DNA of 47,098 bases from Peptococcaceae bacterium (GTDB lineage Bacteria; Bacillota; Desulfitobacteriia; Desulfitobacteriales; Syntrophobotulaceae): assembly GCA_009778595.1 (NCBI GenBank), contig WRJI01000011.1:1-47098 (forward strand), written 5' to 3'. The notes under the pieces are model-generated. The model searched no databases. It saw only the letters and a list, made by a program, of their open reading frames with translations, and was not told the DNA's origin. Shown here in pieces: positions 15,966-23,055 of the stretch; the stretch's first letter is position 1, and the number at the start of each line of letters is the position of its first letter. Both the position numbers and the translations under genes were made by a program.

Positions 15966-17563
15966 TGGAGCCGCCTCGACGCCACCACCGCAAACAAAGA
16001 AGATTCAGCCAAAGAAAACGTCTGAGAGCTATCATGGGGGTTCTGAAAAAGCACGGTATCGTCCGAGGCTTGACCCCCGAGAAGCTCACCCTGATACTCA
16101 GTGATCTCGGACCGACCTTTATTAAGCTCGGTCAAATTCTTTCCATGCGTTCTGATCTGCTGCCGCAAGCTTACTGCGACGAGCTCGCCAAACTTCGAAC
16201 CATTACCAATCCTATGGATTTCGCTGAACTCAAATCCATCCTCAGCCACGAATACGATCAGGATCTCGAAGATATTTTTGCCGACATAGACGCCGAACCG
16301 ATAGGCGCGGCGTCTGTTGCTCAAGTTCACCGAGCCAAACTTTTCACCGGTGAAGACGTCGTCATCAAAGTCCAGCGCCAAGGCATCTACGAAACCATGG
16401 CCGAAGATGTCCTCCTGCTCAAAAATGCCGCCACCCTACTCAAAACCGTCGGCGTTACCGACGAACAGTTGGACTGGCGCATGGTTCTGGATGAAATGTG
16501 GCACGTGGCCAAACAAGAACTGGATTTCGCCGTTGAAGCAGCTCAGATGCTGGAATTCCAGCGCAACCACAGCGACGTCAAATATCTGGATTTTCCCCGG
16601 GTCTACACACAATACTCCAACACCAAAATCCTCGTTATGGAAGCTATTGAAGGCTGCAATATTGACGACACAGAAACCCTTAAAACCCAAGAATACGACT
16701 TGGAAGAAATCGCCCAAAAACTGGCGCATAATTATGTCAAACAAGTCCTTGAGGACGGGTTCTTCCACGCCGACCCCCACACCGGCAACATCAAAATCCG
16801 CGACGGCAAAATCATCTGGATCGACCTGGGTATGATGGGCCGCCTGACTCCCCATGATAAAGAGCTGTTTGCCGCCATGATCCGCAGCGTCATCGACAAC
16901 GATCCCGGCAAACTAACCGAAGGGGTTCTTGCCCTCGGCGTCGTCAGCGGTACCGTCGATCACGCCGAACTGGCCAACGATTTAGACGGCATGTTGGCCC
17001 AATACGTCCAGCAGGATTTCCGCACCTTAGACTTCCTGCAACTGTCAGAAGACCTGTTCCGCATCATCCGGAAACACCAGATCGCCCTTCCCCAAGGCAT
17101 CTCCATGTTGACGCGGGGCCTGGTCACCCTGCAAAGCGTCCTAAGCCTGCTCAGCGACCAAATCAACTTCCTCAGCATCGCCAGCCGTTTTTTTGCCGAT
17201 GATCTTCTCAAAAACTTCGACCCCAAGAAAGAACTCAACCTCATTCTGCGCTCAGGTTATATCTCCATGAAAAAATCCCTTGACATCCCCGCCCAACTGT
17301 CGAATACCTTACAATCCCTCAACCGGGGCCGAACTCGTGTCAAAATCGAATTCACCTTCTCAGAAAACGCCAGAAACCAACTGGACTCCATCACCCGCAA
17401 ATTGGCCCTTTGTGTCATGTCATCAATGCTTTTTGTAGGCTCGGCAATCCTCTGTCTCACCGACACGGCACCAAAAATCATTGGCATCCCAATCCTAGCC
17501 TTTTTGGGGTACGCCAGCTCGCTGATTCTGGCAGGAATTTTTATCCGAGGACTGATGAAGTAG
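15965..17563 (+). CDS. ABC1/UbiB/AarF-family atypical kinase
   Basis: 532 aa. Family hallmarks in order: the KxGQ motif in FIKLGQILSMRSD, the alanine-rich nucleotide loop GAASVAQVHRA, the lysine in VIKVQR, the catalytic HADPHTGNI segment, and the metal-binding IDLGMMG. Two hydrophobic segments close the protein (about 470-530), so it is membrane anchored. ABC1 proteins act as ATPase-like or kinase-like factors in isoprenoid-quinone or membrane-lipid homeostasis; the Firmicute substrate is unknown. It starts within the stop codon of the phasin-like gene and ends 16 bp before the convergent CapA/VanX gene. Confidence 0.92.
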   Translation: MEPPRRHHRKQRRFSQRKRLRAIMGVLKKHGIVRGLTPEKLTLILSDLGPTFIKLGQILSMRSDLLPQAYCDELAKLRTITNPMDFAELKSILSHEYDQDLEDIFADIDAEPIGAASVAQVHRAKLFTGEDVVIKVQRQGIYETMAEDVLLLKNAATLLKTVGVTDEQLDWRMVLDEMWHVAKQELDFAVEAAQMLEFQRNHSDVKYLDFPRVYTQYSNTKILVMEAIEGCNIDDTETLKTQEYDLEEIAQKLAHNYVKQVLEDGFFHADPHTGNIKIRDGKIIWIDLGMMGRLTPHDKELFAAMIRSVIDNDPGKLTEGVLALGVVSGTVDHAELANDLDGMLAQYVQQDFRTLDFLQLSEDLFRIIRKHQIALPQGISMLTRGLVTLQSVLSLLSDQINFLSIASRFFADDLLKNFDPKKELNLILRSGYISMKKSLDIPAQLSNTLQSLNRGRTRVKIEFTFSENARNQLDSITRKLALCVMSSMLFVGSAILCLTDTAPKIIGIPILAFLGYASSLILAGIFIRGLMK

Positions 17564-17579
17564 CCAAGCTCAACGACAG

Positions 17580-19385
17580 TTAGATCCCCGGTTTCTCCAA
17601 CACCTTCAGCAAATCCAACACAGGCCCGTACTTTCCGCTGTCGACATCTTCGTAGTGCCACCACTCGTTATAATAGATCTCGAACCCATTGTTTTCCATA
17701 ACCCGCCGCAACACCTGAAGGTTGTTTCGAGCGTCCTCACTTTCAATATTGCTGAGATCATGATTCGCCAGAACGGAAAAATTATCAAAATCCGTGGGCA
17801 TCACCACTTCCGCCCCATAGGCATCAACCAAAGTCACATCCACCGCTGTACCGTAAGTGTGCCTGGAGTAGCCGGTATCGGGGTTGGCGATATACCGCGC
17901 ATCCGGCACAGCTTCCCACATCTTCCTTTGGGCCTCTTGGGGCCGGTAAGCGTCCCAAATCAGGAGAGCCAAGCCGTATTCCTTAAGCTCCGCCACAACC
18001 CCCTTAAGTTTTTCCGCCGTACTTTTACGCAGATAAACCTTATCGGAATCATAGAAAGACCCCTGCAAAAAATTCCGATCCGAATAATATCTAATATCTT
18101 TCTTCAACCCGGGAACATATTGGAGGGCTTCCACCATATTGCCGGCACTCTTATCCGTGAGCGGAGCATAATGATAAGGGTTCTCCGGAAAAACCAACCC
18201 CATCCGCTTCTGCAGCTCCTCCGTGCTCAAGACGGCGAGACGCTCAACCGCGCTCTGAGCCGGAACGGAATCCGTCAACGGCGTAGGCTGATAATCGTTG
18301 GCAACAGAATTCACGTCACTGTTGACAGAACAGGGAATCACCTTTGGCGCCGCCAGAGAAAGCCGGCCCTCACCGTCGACAGTCGCCTCCAGTTGCCATA
18401 TTCCTGTCAGTTTGGTATCGGAACTAACGGTCTGGTTGCCGCCAAAACAAAAATTCCCCAAACTGTAGACAATGTACCTTCCCTTATAGAACTCGGTAGG
18501 TTGTGCCACATGGGAATGGTGACCCAACACGATATCCGCCCCCATATCAATCAACAGATGCCCGACATTCACTTGCCGCAGATTCGGCATCCTGACCCCC
18601 TCATCCCCCCAATGGATCTGCACAACCAGCAAATCGCAATTTGCCCTGAGGTTCCCGATTTGGGCGCCGGCGTTATCCAGAAACGCCTCGATATCAACAC
18701 CCCGCTCATTTTTGCCGAGCAAATTCAACCCGATAGACCCCACCCGAATATCATTTCTGGTTATAACCACCGGCTCATCGTACCCGGTAAAAGGGATCCC
18801 CGCCTCAGTCAGAATCGCCGCTGTTTCCTCATATCCTTCATCCTTATAATCATGACTATGGTTGTTCGCAACCGTGACCACATCAATACCGCCCAATTTA
18901 AGAATATCGACATAATTCGGCGGCCCGTAGAACCAGTACGCTTTGTTGCCTTGCTCCGGCTTCGGTTCCTGAGTGAGCCGTGTAACATCGGCTGTAAGCA
19001 CCCCTTCCAAATTGGCAAAAGTCAGATCCGCACCGCGCAGTGTTGGGGCAACATTGGCCAGGAAATAGGACGCATCTTTGGTTTTGGCCACATCAAAAAA
19101 CGTCTTGGCAACACTGTTGCTGGCATAACGGGTGTCACACCCCAATGTACAATCGCCAACAGCACTGATAGTAATCGATCTGGGTTGGGGAACGGGCTCC
19201 ACGATCATTTCCTCAGGCGACTCATAAGACGCTGACAAACTTGAATCAGGGGGGACGATATTATGTAACGACCCGGTCAAGCCGAAGGTCATAGCAAAAA
19301 TAATCAGCAACGGCAGCGGTCTGTTATAAAAGTGTTTCTTCGGCGCAGACTTCCGCGCTTTTTTCTCGGAATGCTTATCACGCAT
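17580..19385 (-). CDS. CapA/PgsA-type metallophosphoesterase fused to VanX-type D-Ala-D-Ala dipeptidase
   Basis: 601 aa with one N-terminal membrane anchor (LPLLIIFAMTFGLTGSL), so it is probably outward-facing. Residues about 70-330 carry the CapA signature: SAVGDCTLG, FANLEGVLT, VTVANNHSHDY, VQIHWGDEG and GHHSHV, which give the metal-binding Asp, Glu, Asn and His positions. Residues about 395-600 match the VanX/DdpX M15 family: DAYRPQEAQ, SRHTYGTAVDVTL and EWWHYEDVD supply the zinc His/Asp/His and the catalytic Glu. CapA-like proteins act in poly-gamma-glutamate or capsule export. VanX-like enzymes cut D-Ala-D-Ala and D-amino-acid dipeptides. The two on one chain suggest joint handling of D-amino-acid polymers or wall dipeptides outside the cell; this is an inference. 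Confidence 0.88.
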   Translation of the reverse strand: MRDKHSEKKARKSAPKKHFYNRPLPLLIIFAMTFGLTGSLHNIVPPDSSLSASYESPEEMIVEPVPQPRSITISAVGDCTLGCDTRYASNSVAKTFFDVAKTKDASYFLANVAPTLRGADLTFANLEGVLTADVTRLTQEPKPEQGNKAYWFYGPPNYVDILKLGGIDVVTVANNHSHDYKDEGYEETAAILTEAGIPFTGYDEPVVITRNDIRVGSIGLNLLGKNERGVDIEAFLDNAGAQIGNLRANCDLLVVQIHWGDEGVRMPNLRQVNVGHLLIDMGADIVLGHHSHVAQPTEFYKGRYIVYSLGNFCFGGNQTVSSDTKLTGIWQLEATVDGEGRLSLAAPKVIPCSVNSDVNSVANDYQPTPLTDSVPAQSAVERLAVLSTEELQKRMGLVFPENPYHYAPLTDKSAGNMVEALQYVPGLKKDIRYYSDRNFLQGSFYDSDKVYLRKSTAEKLKGVVAELKEYGLALLIWDAYRPQEAQRKMWEAVPDARYIANPDTGYSRHTYGTAVDVTLVDAYGAEVVMPTDFDNFSVLANHDLSNIESEDARNNLQVLRRVMENNGFEIYYNEWWHYEDVDSGKYGPVLDLLKVLEKPGI

Positions 19386-19436
19386 AAAAATCCTCCGTCC
19401 CTTAATCCAAGTTTATATGCAACTTCCTACATAAGA

Positions 19437-19466
19437 ATTATACTGACAAAATCTCTACAAGTCCAA
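19437..19466 (-). promoter_or_regulatory. Promoter of the CapA/VanX fusion gene
   Basis: On the minus strand: TTGGAC (19466-19461), 18-nt spacer, TATAAT (19442-19437). It lies about 55 bp before the ATG at 19385. Confidence 0.65.
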
Positions 19467-19480
19467 TGTTTTTTAAACAT

Positions 19481-19504
19481 TTTCGCGATCCCTTTCGCGA
19501 TCCC
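19481..19504. repeat. Tandem TTTCGCGATCCC pair between divergent promoters
   Basis: Two exact 12-bp copies (19481-19492 and 19493-19504), each with the palindrome TCGCGA. They lie 15 bp beyond the -35 of the minus-strand gene and about 25 bp before the -35 of the plus-strand cassette. Spacing of about one DNA turn suggests a binding site for a dimeric regulator. Confidence 0.6.
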
Positions 19505-19528
19505 TATATGCAAAGGATGAATACCCCC

Positions 19529-19557
19529 TTGACAAACGCTCCCCCATAGGTTATCAT
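19529..19557 (+). promoter_or_regulatory. Promoter of the XRE/ImmA/polymerase cassette
   Basis: TTGACA (19529-19534), exact 17-nt spacer, TATCAT (19552-19557). Transcription would begin near 19564, directly at the palindrome 19569-19582. Confidence 0.75.
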
Positions 19558-19568
19558 TATTTTCGTAA

Positions 19569-19582
19569 CGAATGTCGATTCG
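19569..19582. promoter_or_regulatory. Palindromic operator candidate CGAAT-GTCG-ATTCG
   Basis: A perfect 5-bp inverted repeat with a 4-bp centre at the predicted transcription start of the cassette. Its layout (CGAA-N6-TTCG) recalls Gram-positive SOS boxes (CGAAC-N4-GTTCG), but positions 5 and 10 are T/A, not C/G. It could equally be the operator of the XRE repressor encoded next. A further TGTTCGG follows. Confidence 0.5.
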
Positions 19583-19640
19583 TGTTCGGCAACCACGCCG
19601 ACACCGTCCCTATCTCATAGAAAAACAAGGAGACGGGCTA

Positions 19641-20057
19641 ATGCTTTTTAACGAAAAACTAAAACAGCTTCGGCTGGCCGCAGGCATGACCCAAGAAGAG
19701 GTTGCCGGCACCTTGGGGGTTACATGTCGCGCTTTCCAGAATTACGAATCCGGGCGTGTTTACCCGAAAAACACGGACATCTACGGCAAAATCGCCGCGA
19801 TGTTCAATGTAAGCGCCGATTATCTCCTGTCTGATGAAGATCATTATGTGCTGGAGGCTCACAGAAAAGGCGGTCCCAAGAGCACGAAAGATGTTCAGGC
19901 CCTCATATCCGAGGTTGGCGGGTTGTTTGCCGGCGGCGAACTCACCGAAGCAGACAAAGACAAAGTCCTGCGGACCATCACAGACCTTTATTGGAAAGCC
20001 AAAGAGAACAACAGGAAATACGCCCCCAAACAACACACCCGGGAAGCGGCTGAGTAG
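19641..20057 (+). CDS. XRE-family transcriptional repressor
   Basis: 138 aa from ATG 19641, chosen because AAGGAGACGGGCTA lies just upstream; an in-frame ATG at 19572 falls in the operator. Residues about 5-65 form the lambda-repressor-like helix-turn-helix (LKQLRLAAGMTQEEVAGTLG, then RAFQNYESGRVYP, ending FNVSADYLL). The C-terminal half is helical and charged. Paired with the downstream ImmA-type protease, it is expected to be cleaved after DNA damage to free the promoter, as for ImmR/ImmA. That regulation is known for the family and inferred here. Confidence 0.88.
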   Translation: MLFNEKLKQLRLAAGMTQEEVAGTLGVTCRAFQNYESGRVYPKNTDIYGKIAAMFNVSADYLLSDEDHYVLEAHRKGGPKSTKDVQALISEVGGLFAGGELTEADKDKVLRTITDLYWKAKENNRKYAPKQHTREAAE

Positions 20058-20090
20058 GTTCCGCCACAAGGAAAATCGAGGTGAACAACT

Positions 20091-20591
20091 TTGAACGAGG
20101 CAATCCTCACGAAAGCACGGCTACTCGTTAGGCGATGCGGTACCAACGACCCCTTCCGCATTGCCGAAGCCACAGGCGCCCAGATCCATTTCACAGATCT
20201 GGGCTCGCTAAAAGGCATGTACGCCTGTATCAAGCGCAACCGGTTCGTCGTTGTCAACAATACCCTTGACCCGGCCCTGCAGAAAATCGTCTGCGCCCAC
20301 GAACTCGGTCATGACCAGTTTCACCGGGAAATGGCCGCAAATAAGTGGCTGCAAGAATTCATGATCTACAACATGAACCAGCGTCCGGAATATGAAGCCA
20401 ATGTCTTCGCCGCCGAAATCCTTCTGCCGGATGACGCTATTCTTACCCTTCTGGACGACGGGCTGGACATCGAACAAGTCGCGCGGGCCATGGATTCCGA
20501 CGTCAACCTCGTAGCCCTGAAACTCGCCGCCCTTACCCGGCAGGGATACCAATTCAGGCAGCCCCCGGAATACACGGGAACCTTCCTATAA
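20091..20591 (+). CDS. ImmA/IrrE-type metallopeptidase
   Basis: 166 aa from a TTG at 20091 preceded by GAGGTGAACAAC. The zinc motif HELGH is at residues 70-74 and the third ligand is probably the Glu in YEANVFAAEILLP. Members cleave or inactivate XRE repressors in response to DNA damage. The gene lies 33 bp after the XRE gene and 12 bp before the polymerase gene, so it sits in the same operon. Confidence 0.9.
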   Translation: MNEAILTKARLLVRRCGTNDPFRIAEATGAQIHFTDLGSLKGMYACIKRNRFVVVNNTLDPALQKIVCAHELGHDQFHREMAANKWLQEFMIYNMNQRPEYEANVFAAEILLPDDAILTLLDDGLDIEQVARAMDSDVNLVALKLAALTRQGYQFRQPPEYTGTFL

Positions 20592-20603
20592 GGAGTGACC
20601 GCC

Positions 20604-21902
20604 ATGGAAAGAATCATCGCCCACAGCGACTTGAATTGTTTCTACGCTTCCGTGGAAATGTTAAGAAACCCCCGCTTGCGCGACGTTCCTTTTGCTGTAT
20701 GCGGTAGCACGGAAAAACGCCACGGCATCGTGCTGACAGCCAACTATCCGGCCAAAAGGCGCGGCGTCAAAACAGGTATGGCCAACTGGCAGGCACGTCA
20801 GGTTTGCCCCGGTCTCTACACGGTCGCCACCCACATGAACGATTACATCCAATTCAGCGGATTCGTCCGACATTTGTATTCAACATACACCGACCGGGTG
20901 GAACCTTTCGGCTTGGATGAAGCTTGGCTCGATTTAACAGGCTGTGTCCCCTCCTTCGACGCCGGCGTGAAAGCCATTGAAGAAATGAAAGCACGGATCA
21001 CACGAGAACTGGGGTTGACCGTTTCCGTCGGTCTTGCCGACAACAAAGTCTTTGCCAAGCTGGGGAGCGACATGAAGAAACCGGACGCCTGCACAATCAT
21101 CCCGCGCGCTGATTTCCGGAACATCGTCTGGCCGCTCCCGGTTGGCGATCTGCTTTATGTGGGAAGAGCGACCCAAATCAAACTCGCCACCAAAAACATC
21201 CGCACCATCGGTGATCTGGCCCAAACCGACGAACAATCGTTGAAACGCTGGTTTGGCAAAATCGGGGCGGTGCTTCACGCCTTTGCTAACGGAGCCGACC
21301 GTTCCATGGTCGCGCCGACAGGATACGAATCCCCTATCAAATCTATAGGTAACAGCACCACCTGTCCCCGGGATCTGAAAACCGACCAAGATGTAACCAT
21401 CATTCTCTACGCCCTGGCCGAAAGCGTCGGCGCCCGCATGATGGAATTAGGGCTCTGCGCTCAAACCATAGAATTCTCCTATATCAACAGCGACATGACT
21501 TATCACGGATCCCGCCAGGGCAAGCTCCCCTTCCCCACCAACATTTCCAAAGAGATCGCCGAAACCGCTTTCCGGTTATTCAAACAAAGCTACAGCCATT
21601 GGCCGTCGCCTCTGCGCAAAATCGGCGTTCGGGGGTGTGATCTGGTCAACCAAGACGCGCCGGTACAGTTAACTTTTGACATGGGCATTCACGATCTGGA
21701 ACGCGCGGAAGACCTGGAACAAACCGTGAACATGCTCCGCAAACGTTACGGCAACAAAATCATCCAACGGTCCCTTATGCTGACCGACCCCCATTTGTCC
21801 GGTTTAGACGCCAAAAAAGATCACACCACACATCCGGTAGGTGTCTTCAACGGGGGGGTGAGCGCGCAGTGGGGCAGCTACACGACACAGATTATTGCGT
21901 GA
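20604..21902 (+). CDS. Y-family (UvrX/DinB-like) translesion DNA polymerase
   Basis: 432 aa from ATG 20604 with AAGGAG 8 nt upstream. Catalytic acids are in AHSDLNCFYASVE and PFGLDEAWLDLTG. The steric-gate region, the thumb (VGLADNKVFAKLGSDMKKPD) and the helix-hairpin-helix (TIGDLAQTDEQSLKRWFGK) are all present. The little-finger domain covers about 240-400. It lacks an obvious beta-clamp consensus in the part inspected. Its TGA overlaps the GTG of the next gene. It synthesises across lesions in the cytoplasm and, in this cassette, is likely damage-inducible. Confidence 0.94.
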   Translation: MERIIAHSDLNCFYASVEMLRNPRLRDVPFAVCGSTEKRHGIVLTANYPAKRRGVKTGMANWQARQVCPGLYTVATHMNDYIQFSGFVRHLYSTYTDRVEPFGLDEAWLDLTGCVPSFDAGVKAIEEMKARITRELGLTVSVGLADNKVFAKLGSDMKKPDACTIIPRADFRNIVWPLPVGDLLYVGRATQIKLATKNIRTIGDLAQTDEQSLKRWFGKIGAVLHAFANGADRSMVAPTGYESPIKSIGNSTTCPRDLKTDQDVTIILYALAESVGARMMELGLCAQTIEFSYINSDMTYHGSRQGKLPFPTNISKEIAETAFRLFKQSYSHWPSPLRKIGVRGCDLVNQDAPVQLTFDMGIHDLERAEDLEQTVNMLRKRYGNKIIQRSLMLTDPHLSGLDAKKDHTTHPVGVFNGGVSAQWGSYTTQIIA

Positions 21903-22204
21903 GAATCCCCTTAAGGATGATTCAAATCACGGAAAGGGACGGCAAAGCCTGGCCCTTGGCCTTTGACTGGGAAACCGAAAGCGGCGACACCAGACGGGTG
22001 AAAATCGACAAAGTGATCTCCGTCGCGCCTTTCGCCGAGCAGAAAAGCGGCACCGTCGGCGACCGTTACGAATGTACGATAGGCGGCATGACAGAATACT
22101 TGTTTTACAGCGTATTGCAACCCCGCAAATGGTTCAAATTAAAAGATGTCACAGAAGACGAATACAAACGCTATTACCGGATACCCGGTGAGAAAGGACC
22201 TTAA
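21899..22204 (+). CDS. YolD-like protein
   Basis: About 101 aa if started at the GTG 21899, which overlaps the polymerase stop (GTGA). ATG 21917 is the alternative; its AAGG is too close to serve as a ribosome site. The core VKIDKVISVAPFAEQKSGTVGDRYEC with a C-terminal KWFKLKDV is like YolD/DUF4314-type proteins found beside UvrX polymerases, thought to modulate the polymerase in a UmuD-like way. The family call is moderate; the position is diagnostic. Confidence 0.65.
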   Translation: MRIPLRMIQITERDGKAWPLAFDWETESGDTRRVKIDKVISVAPFAEQKSGTVGDRYECTIGGMTEYLFYSVLQPRKWFKLKDVTEDEYKRYYRIPGEKGP

Positions 22205-22205
22205 C

Positions 22206-22778
22206 ATGTGCGGCAGATTCTACATTGAGATTGAAGAGTCCGAACTGCGGGAAATAGCGGAAGAGGTTGAGAAAACCCTATCGGCTTATCCCGAACAGAT
22301 AACCCTCAAGATGAACGGCGAAATATTCCCCACCAACACCGTCCCTGTTCAAACAGGATCAAACCGGTATCAGCCCATGAAATGGGGATTCACCGGATTT
22401 GACAGCCGACCGGTTATTAATGCCCGCAGTGAAACGGTTTTCCAAAAGCCGATGTTCCGGGAATCCATGGGAACCCGCCGCTGTCTGATCCCCGCCGGCG
22501 GGTATTATGAATGGCAGAAGGACGGCGGCCAAAAAATCAAACACCGGTTCTTTGTCCCCGGTCAATCGCTGTACCTGGCCGGGTGTTACAGAAAAGAACA
22601 AGGCGACAACCTGCCTCGATTTGTTATCCTAACACGGCAAGCGATAAACGGTGTGGCGGCCATCCATGACCGTATGCCTGTGATTGTTCCGAAAGAGCGT
22701 AGGGAGAGGTGGTTTCACGAGGTTTCTGTAGACTTTGACTATGAGATGGGCGGGTTGGTATTTGAATCTGTGGGGTAG
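22206..22778 (+). CDS. SRAP-family abasic-site processing protein (YedK/HMCES-like)
   Basis: 190 aa starting MCGRF at 22206, one base after the YolD stop, with AAAGGA upstream. Cys2 becomes the N-terminal nucleophile that forms a thiazolidine link to abasic sites in single-stranded DNA. Asn72 (INARSE), Glu102 (GGYYEW) and His154 (HDRMPVI) complete the active site. It protects gaps left by replication over damage, which fits its place at the end of a translesion-polymerase operon. Confidence 0.95.
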   Translation: MCGRFYIEIEESELREIAEEVEKTLSAYPEQITLKMNGEIFPTNTVPVQTGSNRYQPMKWGFTGFDSRPVINARSETVFQKPMFRESMGTRRCLIPAGGYYEWQKDGGQKIKHRFFVPGQSLYLAGCYRKEQGDNLPRFVILTRQAINGVAAIHDRMPVIVPKERRERWFHEVSVDFDYEMGGLVFESVG

Positions 22779-22808
22779 AACGCGGGCCGCCCAACAAGAA
22801 ACCGGCAG

Positions 22809-22898
22809 GCAACGGTCCCCTTGCAAGCAACGGTCCCCTTGCAAGCAACGGCCCCCTTGCAGGCAACGGCCCCCTTGCAAGCAACGGCCCCCTTGCAA
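22809..22898 (+). repeat. Five 18-bp tandem repeats
   Basis: Unit GCAACGG(T/C)CCCCTTGCAA, five copies in exact register (starts at 22809, 22827, 22845, 22863 and 22881), with a broken sixth. Junctions form TTGCAAGCAA. It lies between the SRAP stop and the ABC exporter promoter. It is probably slippage-generated, and could act as a spacer or protein-binding array. Confidence 0.88.
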
Positions 22899-22922
22899 GC
22901 AAGGGCACAGTACCAAACATTC

Positions 22923-22931
22923 TGCTATAAT
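22923..22931 (+). promoter_or_regulatory. Extended -10 promoter of the ABC exporter
   Basis: TGC-TATAAT at 22923-22931, with no good -35. The core TTCTGCTATAATAG resembles the element at 15571-15584. The gene starts 125 bp downstream. Confidence 0.55.
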
Positions 22932-23055
22932 AGGTTTTATCATACTTATGATCAAGGATCACAGGCAAGAAAAACTATCGACAACCGGAGGGAGCTATTC
23001 ACGCCCACCGGCGGGCTAAGGACAATTATAACGAAACAAGAGGACACCCGCCACC

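Noticed and set aside
17655-19235. 526-codon plus-strand open frame
   Set aside because: It is antisense to the CapA/VanX gene, has no ribosome site and its composition is odd; the minus strand carries clear catalytic motifs.
19569-19582. Canonical LexA SOS box
   Set aside because: The half-sites are CGAAT/ATTCG, not CGAAC/GTTCG, and an XRE regulator is encoded next; kept as a generic operator.
22809-22898. Possible CRISPR array
   Set aside because: Units are 18 bp, directly adjacent with no spacers, and no cas genes are present.
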